Below are positions 22,179 to 33,035 of a stretch of 64,000 bases of DNA, one piece after another. This stretch comes from Pectinophora gossypiella. Its lineage: Eukaryota > Arthropoda > Insecta > Lepidoptera > Gelechiidae. The first letter of the stretch is position 1; each line of letters opens with the position of its first letter. Both the position numbers and the translations under genes were made by a program. The notes under the pieces were generated by a model. That model saw only the letters and a program-made list of their open reading frames with translations, ran no database searches and was not told the DNA's origin. The stretch is taken from assembly GCF_024362695.1 (NCBI RefSeq), contig NC_065417.1, positions 15,803,001-15,867,000 of the forward strand, in the 5' to 3' direction.

Positions 22179-22539
22179 CACTGTTTTTCGAAATTACGTT
22201 TTTTGAATTGTCACAATATTGGAGTGGTGTATGTGACACGTCGTCCCTTTCCCACACTAAACTTGACCAACACGATATTGAGGTTAACGACCTGTCAGCT
22301 GTTCTCAATATTTTCACAGACGAGGGGCGCACCAGAAGGTCAATGGCATTTCAGAATATCTACTGACGGATTCCACTTTGAAATAATAAACCCCTGTAAT
22401 AACACCACCTTAGCAAGATTCATCATAAATATTGCCTGATTACAGATGAGCGTGTCTGGGAAGTATTAGGGGAGATATCCGTAATGTATAGAGCAATTTG
22501 AAAGGTAATAAGTATGAGACCTGGGTTCATAATCGTTTG

Positions 22540-22675
22540 CAACTTGGCTAAGACCTAATTGTAAGCAATAAGGCCACCTGTTGTACTTTTCTGTATCTGT
22601 TGTCCTTATCTCTGTATTTTGTGTCCATTGTTGATCAATAAAGTATTTTATCTATTTATCTATCTATCTAAGGCT
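22540..22675 (+). repeat. Retroposon 3' end with (TCTA)n tail
   Basis: The block gcaataaggccacctgttgt-acttttctgtatctg, then gatcaataaagtattttatc and tatctatctatct, matches related 3' ends at 24865-24965, 39105-39165, 56235-56355 and 58050-58150 that differ in their simple-repeat tails. Probably one LINE 3' UTR family. Confidence 0.55.
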
Positions 22676-23288
22676 CCTGTACCCGTCTTTAGAAAACGGG
22701 ATACCTAATAACCTGTGTCTCAACCTTCCCGGTTATGAACTATGCTATGGAGTTTATGTATGTGTTTTATACCGTAGCATAGAATAAAGAATAACGCGGA
22801 CACGCTCCGCCCCGCGCCAGCCAGTACCGGTGCCGAGCTAGCCTTACCTCACCCCCTGTTTGGTCTCATTTTAGTCTAAATGGCTTTCCTACCCATCACG
22901 GATAGTTTTGTTTTATTTGCCATGAATGTATTCTACTACTTAAAACAAAGAAACATCAATGTTCTTTTTTCAAATAAATGTGAAAAGAATCGTAATAAAA
23001 TTTCAATCCCATTATCAGGAAGTCCGAACGAACCACTTGAAGAAGAAACGAGAAGATACTAGAACTTCTGAAACTGAAACGGAGTTCTGCGTTGAGTTGT
23101 AGCCTGTAGGGGTGTGGGAAGCTGCAACAGGGATAGACTAAATTTACCAAATTAAGGAACAATGTATTTATTCAATTTTAATTTATGACATTAAGTTATG
23201 AACTATAAGCAATACGCAGACAAAAACAAGCATAATAAAAAAAACAAAAGCATTACAATCAATACCATTCTGACGGTCACCTAATTGA
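22676..23288. other. Intergenic DNA, nothing recognised
   Basis: Includes a short GC-rich tract (22795-22860, cacgctccgccccgcgccag). The 60-codon frame in it shows no recognisable domain. Confidence 0.4.
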
Positions 23289-23654
23289 CGGCCTTCGTGG
23301 TCCAGTGGTTGAGCGTTAGGCTCACAATCCCGGGTTCGAATCCCGGTGGGGACATATCACAAAGATCAGTTTGTGATCCCTAGTTTGGTTAGGACATTGC
23401 AGGCTGATCACCTGATTGTCCGAAAGTAAGACGATCCGTGCTTCGGAAGGCACGTTAAACCGTTGGTCCAGTCACTACTTACTGATGTAAGTAAGTACGC
23501 AGTCGTTACATGAGCCCCGTCAGTGGCCTTTGGCGGCTCAAGTTTAGTTTAGTGGCCCTGACATTGTTTGTTATGTACCTATGTTTTGATTAGTAACCCT
23601 GACACCAGGGTTGGTGAGGTTGGTGATCCATCTCACAACCCACACGATAGAAGA
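23289..23654 (+). mobile_element. SINE family A2, full-length copy
   Basis: Same tRNA-like head as family A (tcgtggtccagtggttgagc, gggttcgaatccc) and the same first half, but a different tail: ggcctttggcggctcaagtt ... gacaccagggttggtgaggt ... caacccacacgatagaaga. Other copies are at 18946-19222 and 25783-26104 (minus). Confidence 0.85.
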
Positions 23655-25620
23655 TCCCATTTAACACTCCAAGACTAAAATGAATTATTTTTTGTCAAGT
23701 CTTCTAATATGCGTAGACAATGATACATAAGCACAAATATTAAAGAAAATATGTCAGGAACATACCAATACCATAATATTCATGACCTAAATAAATGGTC
23801 GGAACAACAGATCTGTTTCCGATGGTACATAATAAACCAGCCGCATGAATAAAGAGTGTAATAAAATATGTTGTATCCGTATCTGTGGAGGATACGTGTG
23901 TTGTATTCGTATTCGTTTCGTTTCAATGACTGCGTACTTATCCTCGTCTGTACGTTGTCAGTTGGCGAGTTTCCAATCAGGCCTGTTAGGGTAAGGGTAC
24001 AATGAAAATATGCATTGTAGGCTATTTCAATGTGTCCATTGCATAGAGAGGGCTCGAATGAAATTCGCTACTTGACTAGGCAAATGGGGAGCGCTGAGGG
24101 CTCTCATTCGGTACCGATTGATTTGCTTCGTTTTATGTGCTGGTGTCTCATAGGAATGTAACTTGTACACGCGTTTTACTTCGGATTGACAATGTGTGTG
24201 CCCTTTCACGCTGTTAATCGTGGTCGTCAATAAAAACAAAAGGGAACATTCGATAGAGGGAGCAGAAGAGGTTTTTAGCTCTTTTTCTGTTCACCAAATT
24301 CAATCCATCACCGAACAAAACTGAAAATGCGCATGCAATCCCTGAAGGTTCGTTGTGTGTTCAGCCGATAGCAGGCTTTCACATTGCGGCTACGCGGCTA
24401 CGGCGCTACGGGCCATTGTACTACGCGTAACGCTACGCCGGTGGATCGTAGTCGCCATTGTCGAGTCTGTTTGTTATTGTTGTTATGAAATATTGCTTAG
24501 AAATAACATTCTGTCTAGCGTTGTTATGTTTGAATGTAGTTCAGATTAAGGTGTTATTGAAAATACCTGCGAGTGTACTGTAAGGACTTGTTATAATGTT
24601 ATTTTGAAACCGTGTTTGTAGGTACAGATATCAACTATAGGTATATAATACAATGGGCTAATGTCAAATACGGTATTATAATAGTACTTAGTTTATTTTC
24701 CAAAGAATTTCAATTACCGTAGTGATATTAAAAAAATAACGTGTAACATTTATCCGAAACTGTTAAGAAATATCGCAACAGTTACATAGAGGCATTTTTC
24801 GTTGTTTTCTGGTGCCTATATGTGCAATTGGGCACTCTCAGGCATGACGTTACTAGTTGCCTGAAAGAAATTGCTGCAGAGCAATGAGGCCGCCTATTGT
24901 TGCATTCCTTTTCGTGTACTTATATTTAAATTGATTATGTGCAATAAAAATATTTGATTTGATTTGTGTTAAATTTTGTACTAGGCTCGCCTGGTACAAA
25001 ATGGTTTTCGAGCCATCAGCGCCTTATTAGTCCGGCCAAGTAGTTAATGTCGTCTGAGTTACACCGACAATCTACGACCGACAATAAGTCACGTCATGAA
25101 AATGAAAAGTGTCTCTATGTTCAGGAATCATCACTAATCTTGTCGGTGTATCATTCTCCATTCGTGTCAATCAATGGCCAATTCTTTCACTTCCTTATAA
25201 GACACCACAGAAGTAGACTAAGAAAAACAGAAATAAAATCTCTTCAAAGCCAAAGAGCGGACTTACCATATCGGTTACCAATTACATAAGAATACAGTCA
25301 CCCTTCAATCATCTCCCGTTACTACGGAACTTAACTATATACCGCTCACCACAGACTTAGAGAACCAATCAAATATGGTGGACACAAAAAAGCTCCCGTC
25401 TCGAGGGAGCGACACCTGGCATCGATCGAGGGTTGGCTGGCAGACGCGCGGTCTACCTCGCTTTGGGAAATATATACGAAAAGTCCTAGTAGACAACATA
25501 CGCTGGTAACTTTTAGATAGAACATACAGTTCAAGCCAATAAAGGATTATAAAGAACAATGGCGAGCGCCCATACAAGTTTTTATTTAAGTCCAAATTAC
25601 AGCGTCTATTCATCAAAAAT
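23655..25620. other. Intergenic DNA with family G and retroposon-tail fragments
   Basis: 24065-24120 (aaatggggagcgctgagggc) is a family G piece. 24865-24965 is a retroposon 3' end (gcagagcaatgaggccgcct, caataaaaatatttgatttg). 24975-25060 is family G reversed (ccggccaagtagttaatgtc). Frames of 60-90 codons here show no known domain or codon bias. Confidence 0.45.
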
Positions 25621-25639
25621 ATCTAAAATGAGTCTATAT

Positions 25640-26210
25640 GTGAGACAAGATGTACTGAGTACCCACACCTCACCGAGCTTTCTGTTAGGCCAACGTGGTA
25701 GGTGGTAAGCCGTATCGCCGTCTGTAATGGACCCAACTGTGGTAGTGAAAACTGCACTTGAGATAAATTAATAACTCATTAGTCTTCTTCTATCATGTGG
25801 GTTGTGAGGTGAATTACCAACCTAATCAACCCTGGTGTCAGGGTTATTATTGAGCCGCCTAGGGCCCCTGACATGGCGCATGTAACGAATACTTACTTAC
25901 AGTAAGTAGTAACCGGGACCAACGGCTTAACGTGCCTTCCGAAGCACGGATCACCTTACTTTTTGGACTATCAAGTGATCAGACTGTAATGTCCTAACCA
26001 AACTAGGGATCACAAAGTGATTTTTGTGATATGTCTCCACCGGGATTCGACCCCGGGACCTCCGGATCGTGAGCCCATCGCTCAACCACTGGACCACGAA
26101 GGCCATTACTCGTTGTTGCTCACTGGTGACGAACTCATTGGTGCAAGTGCGGTACCGGAGTTCAAACCGGGGTGCTCTCCCCAGTCTACGACGGGACAAC
26201 AGTGACTATG
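25640..26210 (-). mobile_element. SINE family C copy split by a SINE A2
   Basis: 25640-25782 (gtggtaagccgtatcgccgt, ataaattaataactcatt) and 26105-26210 (aactcattggtgcaagtgcg, ttcaaaccggggtgctctcc) are the two parts of one family C element. Family A2 occupies the gap. The aactcatt at both junctions may include the target duplication. Confidence 0.65.
25783..26104 (-). mobile_element. SINE family A2 nested in SINE C
   Basis: On the minus strand it starts with the tRNA-like head (tcgtggtccagtggttgagc, ggtcgaatccc). It passes through the family body (gtgatccctagtttggttag, aaggtgatccgtgcttcgga) and ends at acctcacaacccacatgata. It lacks the tail of family A and carries the A2 tail. Confidence 0.8.
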
Positions 26211-26239
26211 TAAAAAAGAAATTAACATCCACAAATATT

Positions 26240-26380
26240 ATGGACAGAATGCCATTACATCCCGGACTCTTAAAGGAGGCTATTGAAATCAGAAAACACA
26301 ATAATTTCAATAGGGATGACGGGTTTAAATTAACGAGTATGTGGAATCGGAATTCAGTGGTAGGTATTGTAAAAACTTAA
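26240..26380 (+). pseudogene. Possible Penelope-like element fragment, GIY-YIG nuclease C-terminus
   Basis: A 46-codon open stretch contains Glu-Ala-Ile-Glu-Ile-Arg-Lys-His...Asn-Phe-Asn-Arg-Asp-Asp-Gly-Phe...Trp. This is the order of conserved residues at the C-terminal end of the GIY-YIG endonuclease in Penelope-like retroelements (helix with the EA-IEI-KH pattern, then NFNRD-G). Nothing of the reverse transcriptase is attached and the flank is non-coding, so it would be a relic. The alternative is chance resemblance in a different retroelement. Confidence 0.42.
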
Positions 26381-27640
26381 AACGGCCTAATGTGGTGATA
26401 AAACGCGAGGACACAGTGACTGCAGTTTGTCGTAGTGAGTTTGGTGCGAGTTCAGATGGTTCCGAACATTCCGATATCAGATGTAGAAACAAGCGGCAAA
26501 GGAAGAGTGTAGCCAGATATGTTTGCCCTTAGAAGATTATGGATCTACCTACTCCACTCCAATTTCATCAGTCGTCCCGTGGTCATGGCAATTGCAACAG
26601 TGTTGAAATATCGGGAGGCCGGTATTATGTGTTTTAATTAGAAATTAATATAATAATCATTCTTTAACGCAAAGAAATATTCTGGTGTGTATAGAACAAC
26701 CCTGTTGGCTGACAGTCCCTTGGGATGTCTCCGTGGGTTGGTAAACTTGGTGGTCAGCTGCCGTCTAGGTACGTTAAGATTGATAGTGAGAACTTCCCCT
26801 TGAGTGTACATGCTATTATAGTGGGTGCCGATATGGTGTGCATTATATTATTTATATTTTCTGAGTACTTATCAAGTATTTTCCGTCGCAAAAGTGTATA
26901 ACTGAAAATTATTAAAAAAAGCACTTAACAGCCTTTATACTAGTACCTATAAAGTGTACTTTATTTCATAGTTTCGCACGGAAGGCGTCAAATAAAGCAT
27001 TTTATTTATTACAACGAGTTAATCCTCCACCACGACGCCAGTGAATTAGTATGTAAATAAAATTGCTGTTGAAATAAAAACAAGTTCAACCAAAGTACAG
27101 AAAGCGTGCGGTTGCGTGTGAATAATTACTAAACACAATCTAGAGCAAAAACTTAAACACTAAACGAGGTTTTTATCACTAGATCTCAGCAATTAGACTT
27201 GCTGATATTCTAACTACAAGACCTAGAATTCACTGTTGAAAAACACGAATGCTTTAATTATTTCGGCTTCGTTAAGAAAGGAAAAAGTAACAACCTTAGT
27301 GGTTTTAGTCAAATGGAAAATACTTTTAAAAGTAAAGTACTTAAGTATCAATTTTAATGTTTATTTATTGACGTCAGATTAAAACTTTTTTAAGAATATA
27401 AAAGTGTCTCAAAACAAAACCTTTTGGGTTTAATGTTTCAAATTTAATATAAATATATCATTAGGTATAATATTCATATAAGGACTTTGTACCAAGTCTG
27501 ACTGTGGGTTGTATTTTGATTTTGTTTTTCTGCCCACCCAATTAGGAATTAATGGCGAGTTGATACTCCCGTTTAAAACTGAGTTTTGCATCTGGCGTTG
27601 AAACTTGAAACTAAATCTATTCATGTATATACATACAACA
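26381..27640. other. AT-rich intergenic DNA with MITE fragments
   Basis: 26585-26640 resembles family F (gttgaaatatcgggaggccg, attatgtgttttaatta). 26850-26930 resembles the inner part of MITE A (tatcaagtattttccgtcgc-aaaagtg). No gene. Confidence 0.4.
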
Positions 27641-27868
27641 TTATTTCCCACCGGGGTAAGCAGAGACTATAGAATTCCATTTGCTTCGATCCTGACACAC
27701 TTCTCTTGCTTCCTCCACACTCATCAATCGCTTCATACACGCACGCCGGTTCAGTGTTGATCGTATTAAACCTTTTCTAAGGACATCTCCAATTTGGTCA
27801 TCGTAAGTCAATTCAATTCAATTCTTTGTCCTTCTCGGTCTTCCTCTGCCAACCCTGCCATCAATTTT
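27641..27868 (-). pseudogene. LINE ORF2 C-terminal fragment with one in-frame stop
   Basis: The minus-strand frame gives a basic Gly-Arg-Gly-Arg-Pro-Arg-Arg motif, then a TGA, then a stretch with Tyr-Asp-Asp-Gln and Arg-Ser-Lys-Trp-Asn and a stop after Pro-Gly-Gly-Lys. This pattern (GRGRPR, then D-R--W) is the usual C-terminus of lepidopteran RTE/CR1-like LINE polymerases. No catalytic RT motif is included. A short related piece is at 60105-60164. Confidence 0.65.
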
Positions 27869-28373
27869 CGCTTTATATACATACAAGATCACTACTATTT
27901 CCCGTTAAAGTTATTCGTTTGCAATTAAGTACAATATTTTCACCTTTTCCGGGACCTGAAGACAAAATACAGCGGGCTCAGTCGAGTCGGCTCTTTGCGG
28001 GTTCGGCAGTAAATCACTCTCGGCATAATTTCCACCGCCGCGGTAAATCAAGACGCCCCACCCTACCTGCAGGGGGGGGGTGTAAACGGGAAACTGAATA
28101 AGTAATTATAGGTTAAATTAAATAAATTGAGGAGAGTAGGAAAAGTCCCCTGATATGTGACAGTATTGTAGATTTATCTTAGACGTGTTAAACCAAAGTC
28201 AGGGTATAGGATAGAAACTACTAGATTACACAACCACAATTTTATTTTCTTGTTCAGACACTTCCTTTCACCTCGACAGTCATCTTCAGACTGACCAAAA
28301 TTATCGAAGACGTTACCTTGTCACTTTTGCCGTTACACTTAACATTATTTTGCATTCAGTATTGTAACATACA

Positions 28374-28464
28374 TAACATAAATAGCCTATATACGTCCCA
28401 CTGCTGGGCACAGGCCTCCTCTCAATCAACCGGAGAGGGTATGGAGCATACTCCACCACGCTGT
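28374..28464 (-). repeat. SINE A tail insertion with target duplication
   Basis: aaatagcctatatacgtccc-actgctgggcacaggcctcc to ctccaccacgctg is the reverse of the SINE A tail. Attcagtattgta occurs just before (28354) and again just after it (about 28476), consistent with a severely 5'-truncated insertion. Confidence 0.7.
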
Positions 28465-28485
28465 ATTCAGTAATTCAGTATTGTA

Positions 28486-28845
28486 TTGTTTTTTATTGTA
28501 GAGAGGCTGGAAGCGGTTGAGATGTGGTGTTGGCGAAGGATGGAGGGTATAAGCTGGACTGAAATGGTGTCAAATGAAAAAGTGCTGGAAAGAGTTGAAG
28601 AAAGGAGAACCATAATGAAGACTATAGAGAACCCGAGAGGAAATATGATTGGCTACCTGATACGATACGATTCATTTATGACAAACATCATAGAAGGAAA
28701 AATTGAAGGAAAGAGAGGAAGGGGTAGACCTAGGAGAACATTTATATAAAAGAGAAGGTGCAGGTCGTGTCGTATCAGGAGGTGAAAGATTTGGTGGGAA
28801 AAAGAGAGGAGTGGCGATTACTCCACCGACAAAAGAGAGAGAGAT
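28486..28845 (+). pseudogene. LINE ORF2 C-terminal fragment, frameshifted
   Basis: The first part (28498-28746) encodes a Leu-Glu-Ala-Val-Glu-Met-Trp-Cys-Trp-Arg-Arg-Met segment, then Ile-Ser-Trp-Thr, then Gly-Lys-Ile-Glu-Gly-Lys-Arg-Gly-Arg-Gly-Arg-Pro-Arg. This is the conserved post-RT region of RTE/Jockey-type LINE polymerases. About one base off, the coding sense continues in another frame (28746-28838: Ser-Tyr-Gln-Glu-Val...Arg-Glu-Glu-Trp-Arg), as the family's C-terminus should. The region is therefore a frameshifted, 5'-truncated relic. A shorter homologous end is at 38700-38810. Confidence 0.7.
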
Positions 28846-28919
28846 TGCCAGAATAAAATCACCAAAACAGTTTAACGATACCAATAATAGATACAAATAA
28901 TACTTCATTGGACGTTACA

Positions 28920-29700
28920 CACGAACGCTTCAAACATTACATTTATATAAACATTATTATATAATATTTAAGACAATATATACATTTTATTATTTTTAAA
29001 ACAAATTGACTTTATAAAAATTGCGTTATAATAATAAAAGCTTACATATTTACTTGGATTTATAATCTCGTAATAACACCCGGTCACCCGATATTAGGGT
29101 AATCATGAATGGCCAAAATTCGTCAACAAAATAATAACTTTTGCACCCACTTTTTATAGATATGCAAGGAAAAGTCTGACAGATATGTTATATACGTATA
29201 TAACGCGTACGCATTATACAATATATGCAACTACCTTTCCTCAGCCATAAAAATTGTAAGAAGCTGCAGTAATTTGAGGCGGATGAAATGTTCGACAAAA
29301 AAAACATTTATGTAAGACGCTACGAATAAATAGACTTATTATTTATTCGTAAGTAAGACGGAAAACAACGACAGACGGAGGGACGGTAAAAATGGAAAGA
29401 GGAAGGGGAGGCATTTTCCCAGCAGTGGGATCTTGTAGGCTAGATTAGATTAGATACTTATGTAAAAATTGACGGCTCAAAGTGTTACCTAATGAATAAA
29501 AATATTTTTGAGTTTTAGTTTGAATCCCAGCGTCTATAATAATTATTAAATTGATTTATAAAGAAGTTAAGTTATAATTAATAAGTTGTAAGATCAAATT
29601 TTCTTTAAAAATCTAAACCCTATTGATTAACTATTTTGTCTGGAAATATGGGCCGCAAGAGTTCAAAAAAATACTGCACAGGTGTAAATTATACATTTTA
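28920..29700 (+). other. AT-rich DNA with a worn LINE 3' UTR (29225-29515)
   Basis: ttgtaagaagctgcagtaat-ttgaggcggatgaaatgttc and, further on, atgtaaaaattgacggctca-aagtg ... aataaaaatatttttga are diverged versions of the (GAATTT)n LINE 3' UTR. In the middle, 29390-29445 is an inserted tail-like piece (ggcattttcccagcagtggg-atcttgtaggctagattaga). Confidence 0.5.
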
Positions 29701-29702
29701 AG

Positions 29703-29850
29703 TACGGTCACGAGCATTAATATGTATACACTTTGGTACCATGTCACACTAACTTTTTTGACAAATTGAACAGTAAGTCTCACTAAATGTCAAATATGTT
29801 AGTGCGACAAAGTCCTAAAGTGGGTACATTATATTGCTCATGAATGTACA
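29703..29850. mobile_element. MITE family B copy
   Basis: About 148 bp. The ends tacggtcacgagcattaata and atattgctcatgaatgta are imperfect inverted repeats about 50 bp long (actttggtaccatgtcacac vs the complement of gtgcgacaaagtcctaaagt). Other copies are at 30820-30965 (reverse) and 36208-36350. Confidence 0.75.
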
Positions 29851-30239
29851 CACCATTACTTAAAGGAAGTCTCTAGAACACAAAAACACCTTCAACCACC
29901 GACAAAATAAATGAACACCACTGGAAACCCACATTGAAACGCGTAAAGTAATATTTTTATCTAGTCACGATCCCGGAAAAGTGTGGAGAAAGCGTTTCTT
30001 TAGAGGTGGAAAGGTGGAATGACTCGCGGTCCATCGGATTTCACTTAGTGGGGACCGTCATTAATAACCGGAGTGGCTTTGTACGTGCTGTGTAATTTCC
30101 AAAGTAGAACCCACGACTTACGGCTGTGTGGCCGTGAGGTTCGCGGTGCGCGGTTATAAGCTACAACATTTACAGTGGCTTTAAGGGGGTCTTAAAAGGC
30201 CACATGGAACTAATTCATCTAAAAAAATCAATACACATA

Positions 30240-30568
30240 CATACACAAACAGCCTATATACGTCCCACTGCTGGGCACAGGCCTCCCTCAATCAACCGGA
30301 GGGGGTATGGAGCATACTCCACCACGCTGTTCCAATGCCGGTTGGTGGAGGTGTTTTTACGGCTAATAGCCGGGACCAACGTCTTAACGTGCCCTCCGAA
30401 GCACGGAATCATCTTACTTTTTCGGACAATCAGATGATTCAAGCCTGAAAAGTCCTTACCAAACAAAGGACAGTCTCACAAAGTGATTTCGACAATGTCC
30501 CCATCGGGCATCGAACCCGGACCTCCAGATCGTGAGCCTAACGCTCTAACCACTAGACCACGGAGACT
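30240..30568 (-). mobile_element. SINE family A, full-length copy
   Basis: On the minus strand: head tctccgtggtctagtggtta, B box gggttcgatgcccg, body as in the 12283 copy, and tail cccagcagtgggacgtatat-aggctgtttgtgt. Only a few differences from the 12283 copy, so it is a recent insertion. Confidence 0.88.
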
Positions 30569-30819
30569 TTTATTAGTTTATTGCTTAATGAGTGACCGTT
30601 CTTCCTTCATCTCAATTCAACCATTCAATACATTATCAATGTAATCGTTCTCCGCCGGCTCTCTGGCCAGCGACCCTACATGGGTCGGGATTTTTGTAAG
30701 AAAATGCAATTAGGAAACCCCCATTATTCTCTTATTTGAACTCCACAATGTACCTTAAACTCGTAAGGTGGAAGTGAATCGGGGTGACGCGACGTCAGTT
30801 TTATTTATATAGGATCTGT

Positions 30820-30965
30820 TCAGTCATGAGCAATATCATGTACCCACTTTAGAACCCTGTCGCACTATCATGTTTGATATTTAATGAGACTTACGGTTTA
30901 ATTTGTCAAAAAAGTTAATGCGACATGGTATCAAAGTGTATATATATTAGTACTCGTGACCGTAC
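30820..30965. mobile_element. MITE family B copy (inverted)
   Basis: tcatgagcaatatcatgtac-ccactttagaaccctgtcgc through acatggtatcaaagtgtata and actcgtgaccgta is the reverse complement arrangement of the copy at 29703, about 85% similar by eye. Confidence 0.75.
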
Positions 30966-32403
30966 CTACGATTGAGAGAAATATTGCTAAATTGGGCTCT
31001 TTACCTGCTTAGTGGCTTTTTATTGCCTGAAAGTTTTGATTCGGATACGCAAAGGATTGCGGAACTGGCTTTAGAGAAGATGCTTATTGTAGTTAGCAGG
31101 GTGTAGATGTAGACTAAATAGATAAGCCTAAGAGATACAAACACAATATACTTATATATTGATAAAAGGCATGAATGTAGGACGTATTGTGAGATTAGGG
31201 ATGCAAATGATTATATCAAAATAATGGCAAAATTTTGTTTCTTTGTTAACTTGGAAAATAATGGTCTCTAAGTAAAACAACTTTGAAGTCTTCAATATTT
31301 TCCGTAAAACAAGGAGATAGTCTCGAAACTTCGCTACTTATCTACTCGGCCATAAAGCGCACCTTTTCATAAATTCTTTAAAAACCTTAACCGCGGCATC
31401 CATTTTGTTTTTTATCGGGCACGCACAGGCGTTCATTTTTTAAGCCGCCACTGTGAGGGTGCTTTAAATTATTCACACGAGGCATGGCAAGGAGTTGGGG
31501 AAGTGAAAACGCGGCATGTATCCCCTCCCCCACCCTCTCTTCATGACAAATGGCCGACGAAACCCGCGCTGACCTCACGATATGCGGATTATTTTTCAAG
31601 AATTCCGTAAAAATGTACCGCCATGTGTGTTTTGGAATGAAGATGTTTGTTTAATGTGGTAGACCGTTCGTTGGTTTAAAAAACAGTGGATTTTCTATCT
31701 TTTTGTATCTGTTTTAATTGGGAATGTTCTTAAGAAAGGTGTGGTGCGATCGTACGTACCGGGAATGCAAACTGCTGAACGTGTTCTGTTTTTTATTCGC
31801 CCCTATTCCAGCATAGAAGCTTTGCATCTTTTAATTTTAGGCAGTATATTGTACCTATATACAGGTTAACTTATAAAAATCGTAACGAAAACTGAGGGAT
31901 GATTCAGGCCATGATTCTGAGTTGAAATCAAGTGTAATATGTATAATAAAAGCAATAAGTAAAGTATATTTGTAATATGGGACGTGGGGCGTATATACTA
32001 TTTACCTCTGCCTACCCCTTCGGGGATACAGGCATGATGCTACGTTGTATTTGTATAACTGTGTGTGGAGTCCCTTTCTTTAGAAATCCAAATTACCAAC
32101 GAGATCTGTCAGCTTAAATAATAAAAGTCTGCGTCGTTTCTTCTTGTCAAAAGAGAGTTCTTCAGAAGATGTAATCCTAATTTGTTCCTGAACGGGTGTT
32201 TTCAGTCACTCAAATGATGCAATCTCCTTGCTTCACGCTCCATCGGTTGGAGGTAATCCTCCGAGGAACATGAAACTATTAGCAGACATGGACGCGGATG
32301 GATAAAGACTCCTGCTCTTAAGACCGTTGTAAAGTTGAGTTTCAAGTTGGAGCTATTAATTTTAAAGAGGGTGTTCCATTTTTTATGTTTGAAGGTTTTT
32401 TGG
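30966..32403. other. Intergenic DNA with small repeat pieces
   Basis: 31885-31935 is a MITE A end (cgtaacgaaaactgagggat-gattcaggccatgattctg). 31975-32040 is a LINE tail (gggcgtatatactatttacc-tctgcctaccccttcgggga). No gene seen. Confidence 0.45.
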
Positions 32404-32648
32404 TATTGGTACTAAGCAACTTTCGCAAAGGCCGGTCATAGGATGGGTGACCACAAAAAAAAAAGTTTTCATCTCGAGCTCCTCCGTGCTTCGGAAGGCC
32501 CCGTGGTCCCGGCTGCATTAGCAGTCGTTAATAACCATCAATCCGCTCTGGGCCCGCGTGATGGTTTAAGGCCCGATTTCCCTATCCATCCATAGGGATG
32601 GCCCGTGCTCCAGCAGTGGGGACGTTAATGGGCTGATGATGATGGTAT
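32404..32648 (+). mobile_element. SINE family D (5S-containing), head-truncated copy
   Basis: Begins inside the 5S-like block: taagcaac at 32413-32420 and ggatgggtgacc at 32441-32452, with the same 20-nt spacing as the 10457 copy. The body (tcggaaggcc, gcattagcagtcgttaataa, gatggtttaaggcccgattt) and tail ccagcagtggggacgttaat-gggctgatgatgatg follow. The tRNA-like A-box segment is missing. A 60-bp tail-only fragment in reverse lies at 32896-32958. Confidence 0.8.
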
Positions 32649-33035
32649 TGTAACTGTAGTCACACCCCGTACACTTCACACAAAACACCTCGTTTTACAC
32701 AGACACCACAAATTGACGTTATCGTACACGCGCATCTGTGTGTGTGACGTCTGACGCCTATACGATTAAAGGCTGAAGACCGTTGAGGTAAGAAATGGAT
32801 TCGACTTTATATAAGTTTAAATTCATGTTTGGATCATATATAATTAATAATACTTGGTTTCTTGGACGTATATGTAGCTGGTGAAGACTGGGTATATCAT
32901 CATCATCATCATCAGCCCATTAACGTCCCCACTGCTGGGGCACGGGCCTTCCCATTCTTCCCGTTGGGTTTCTTTTTCTATTTTTTTTTTTTGTAGTAAA
33001 TGTCCACATACACCTCGGAAATACAGACGTATTGC

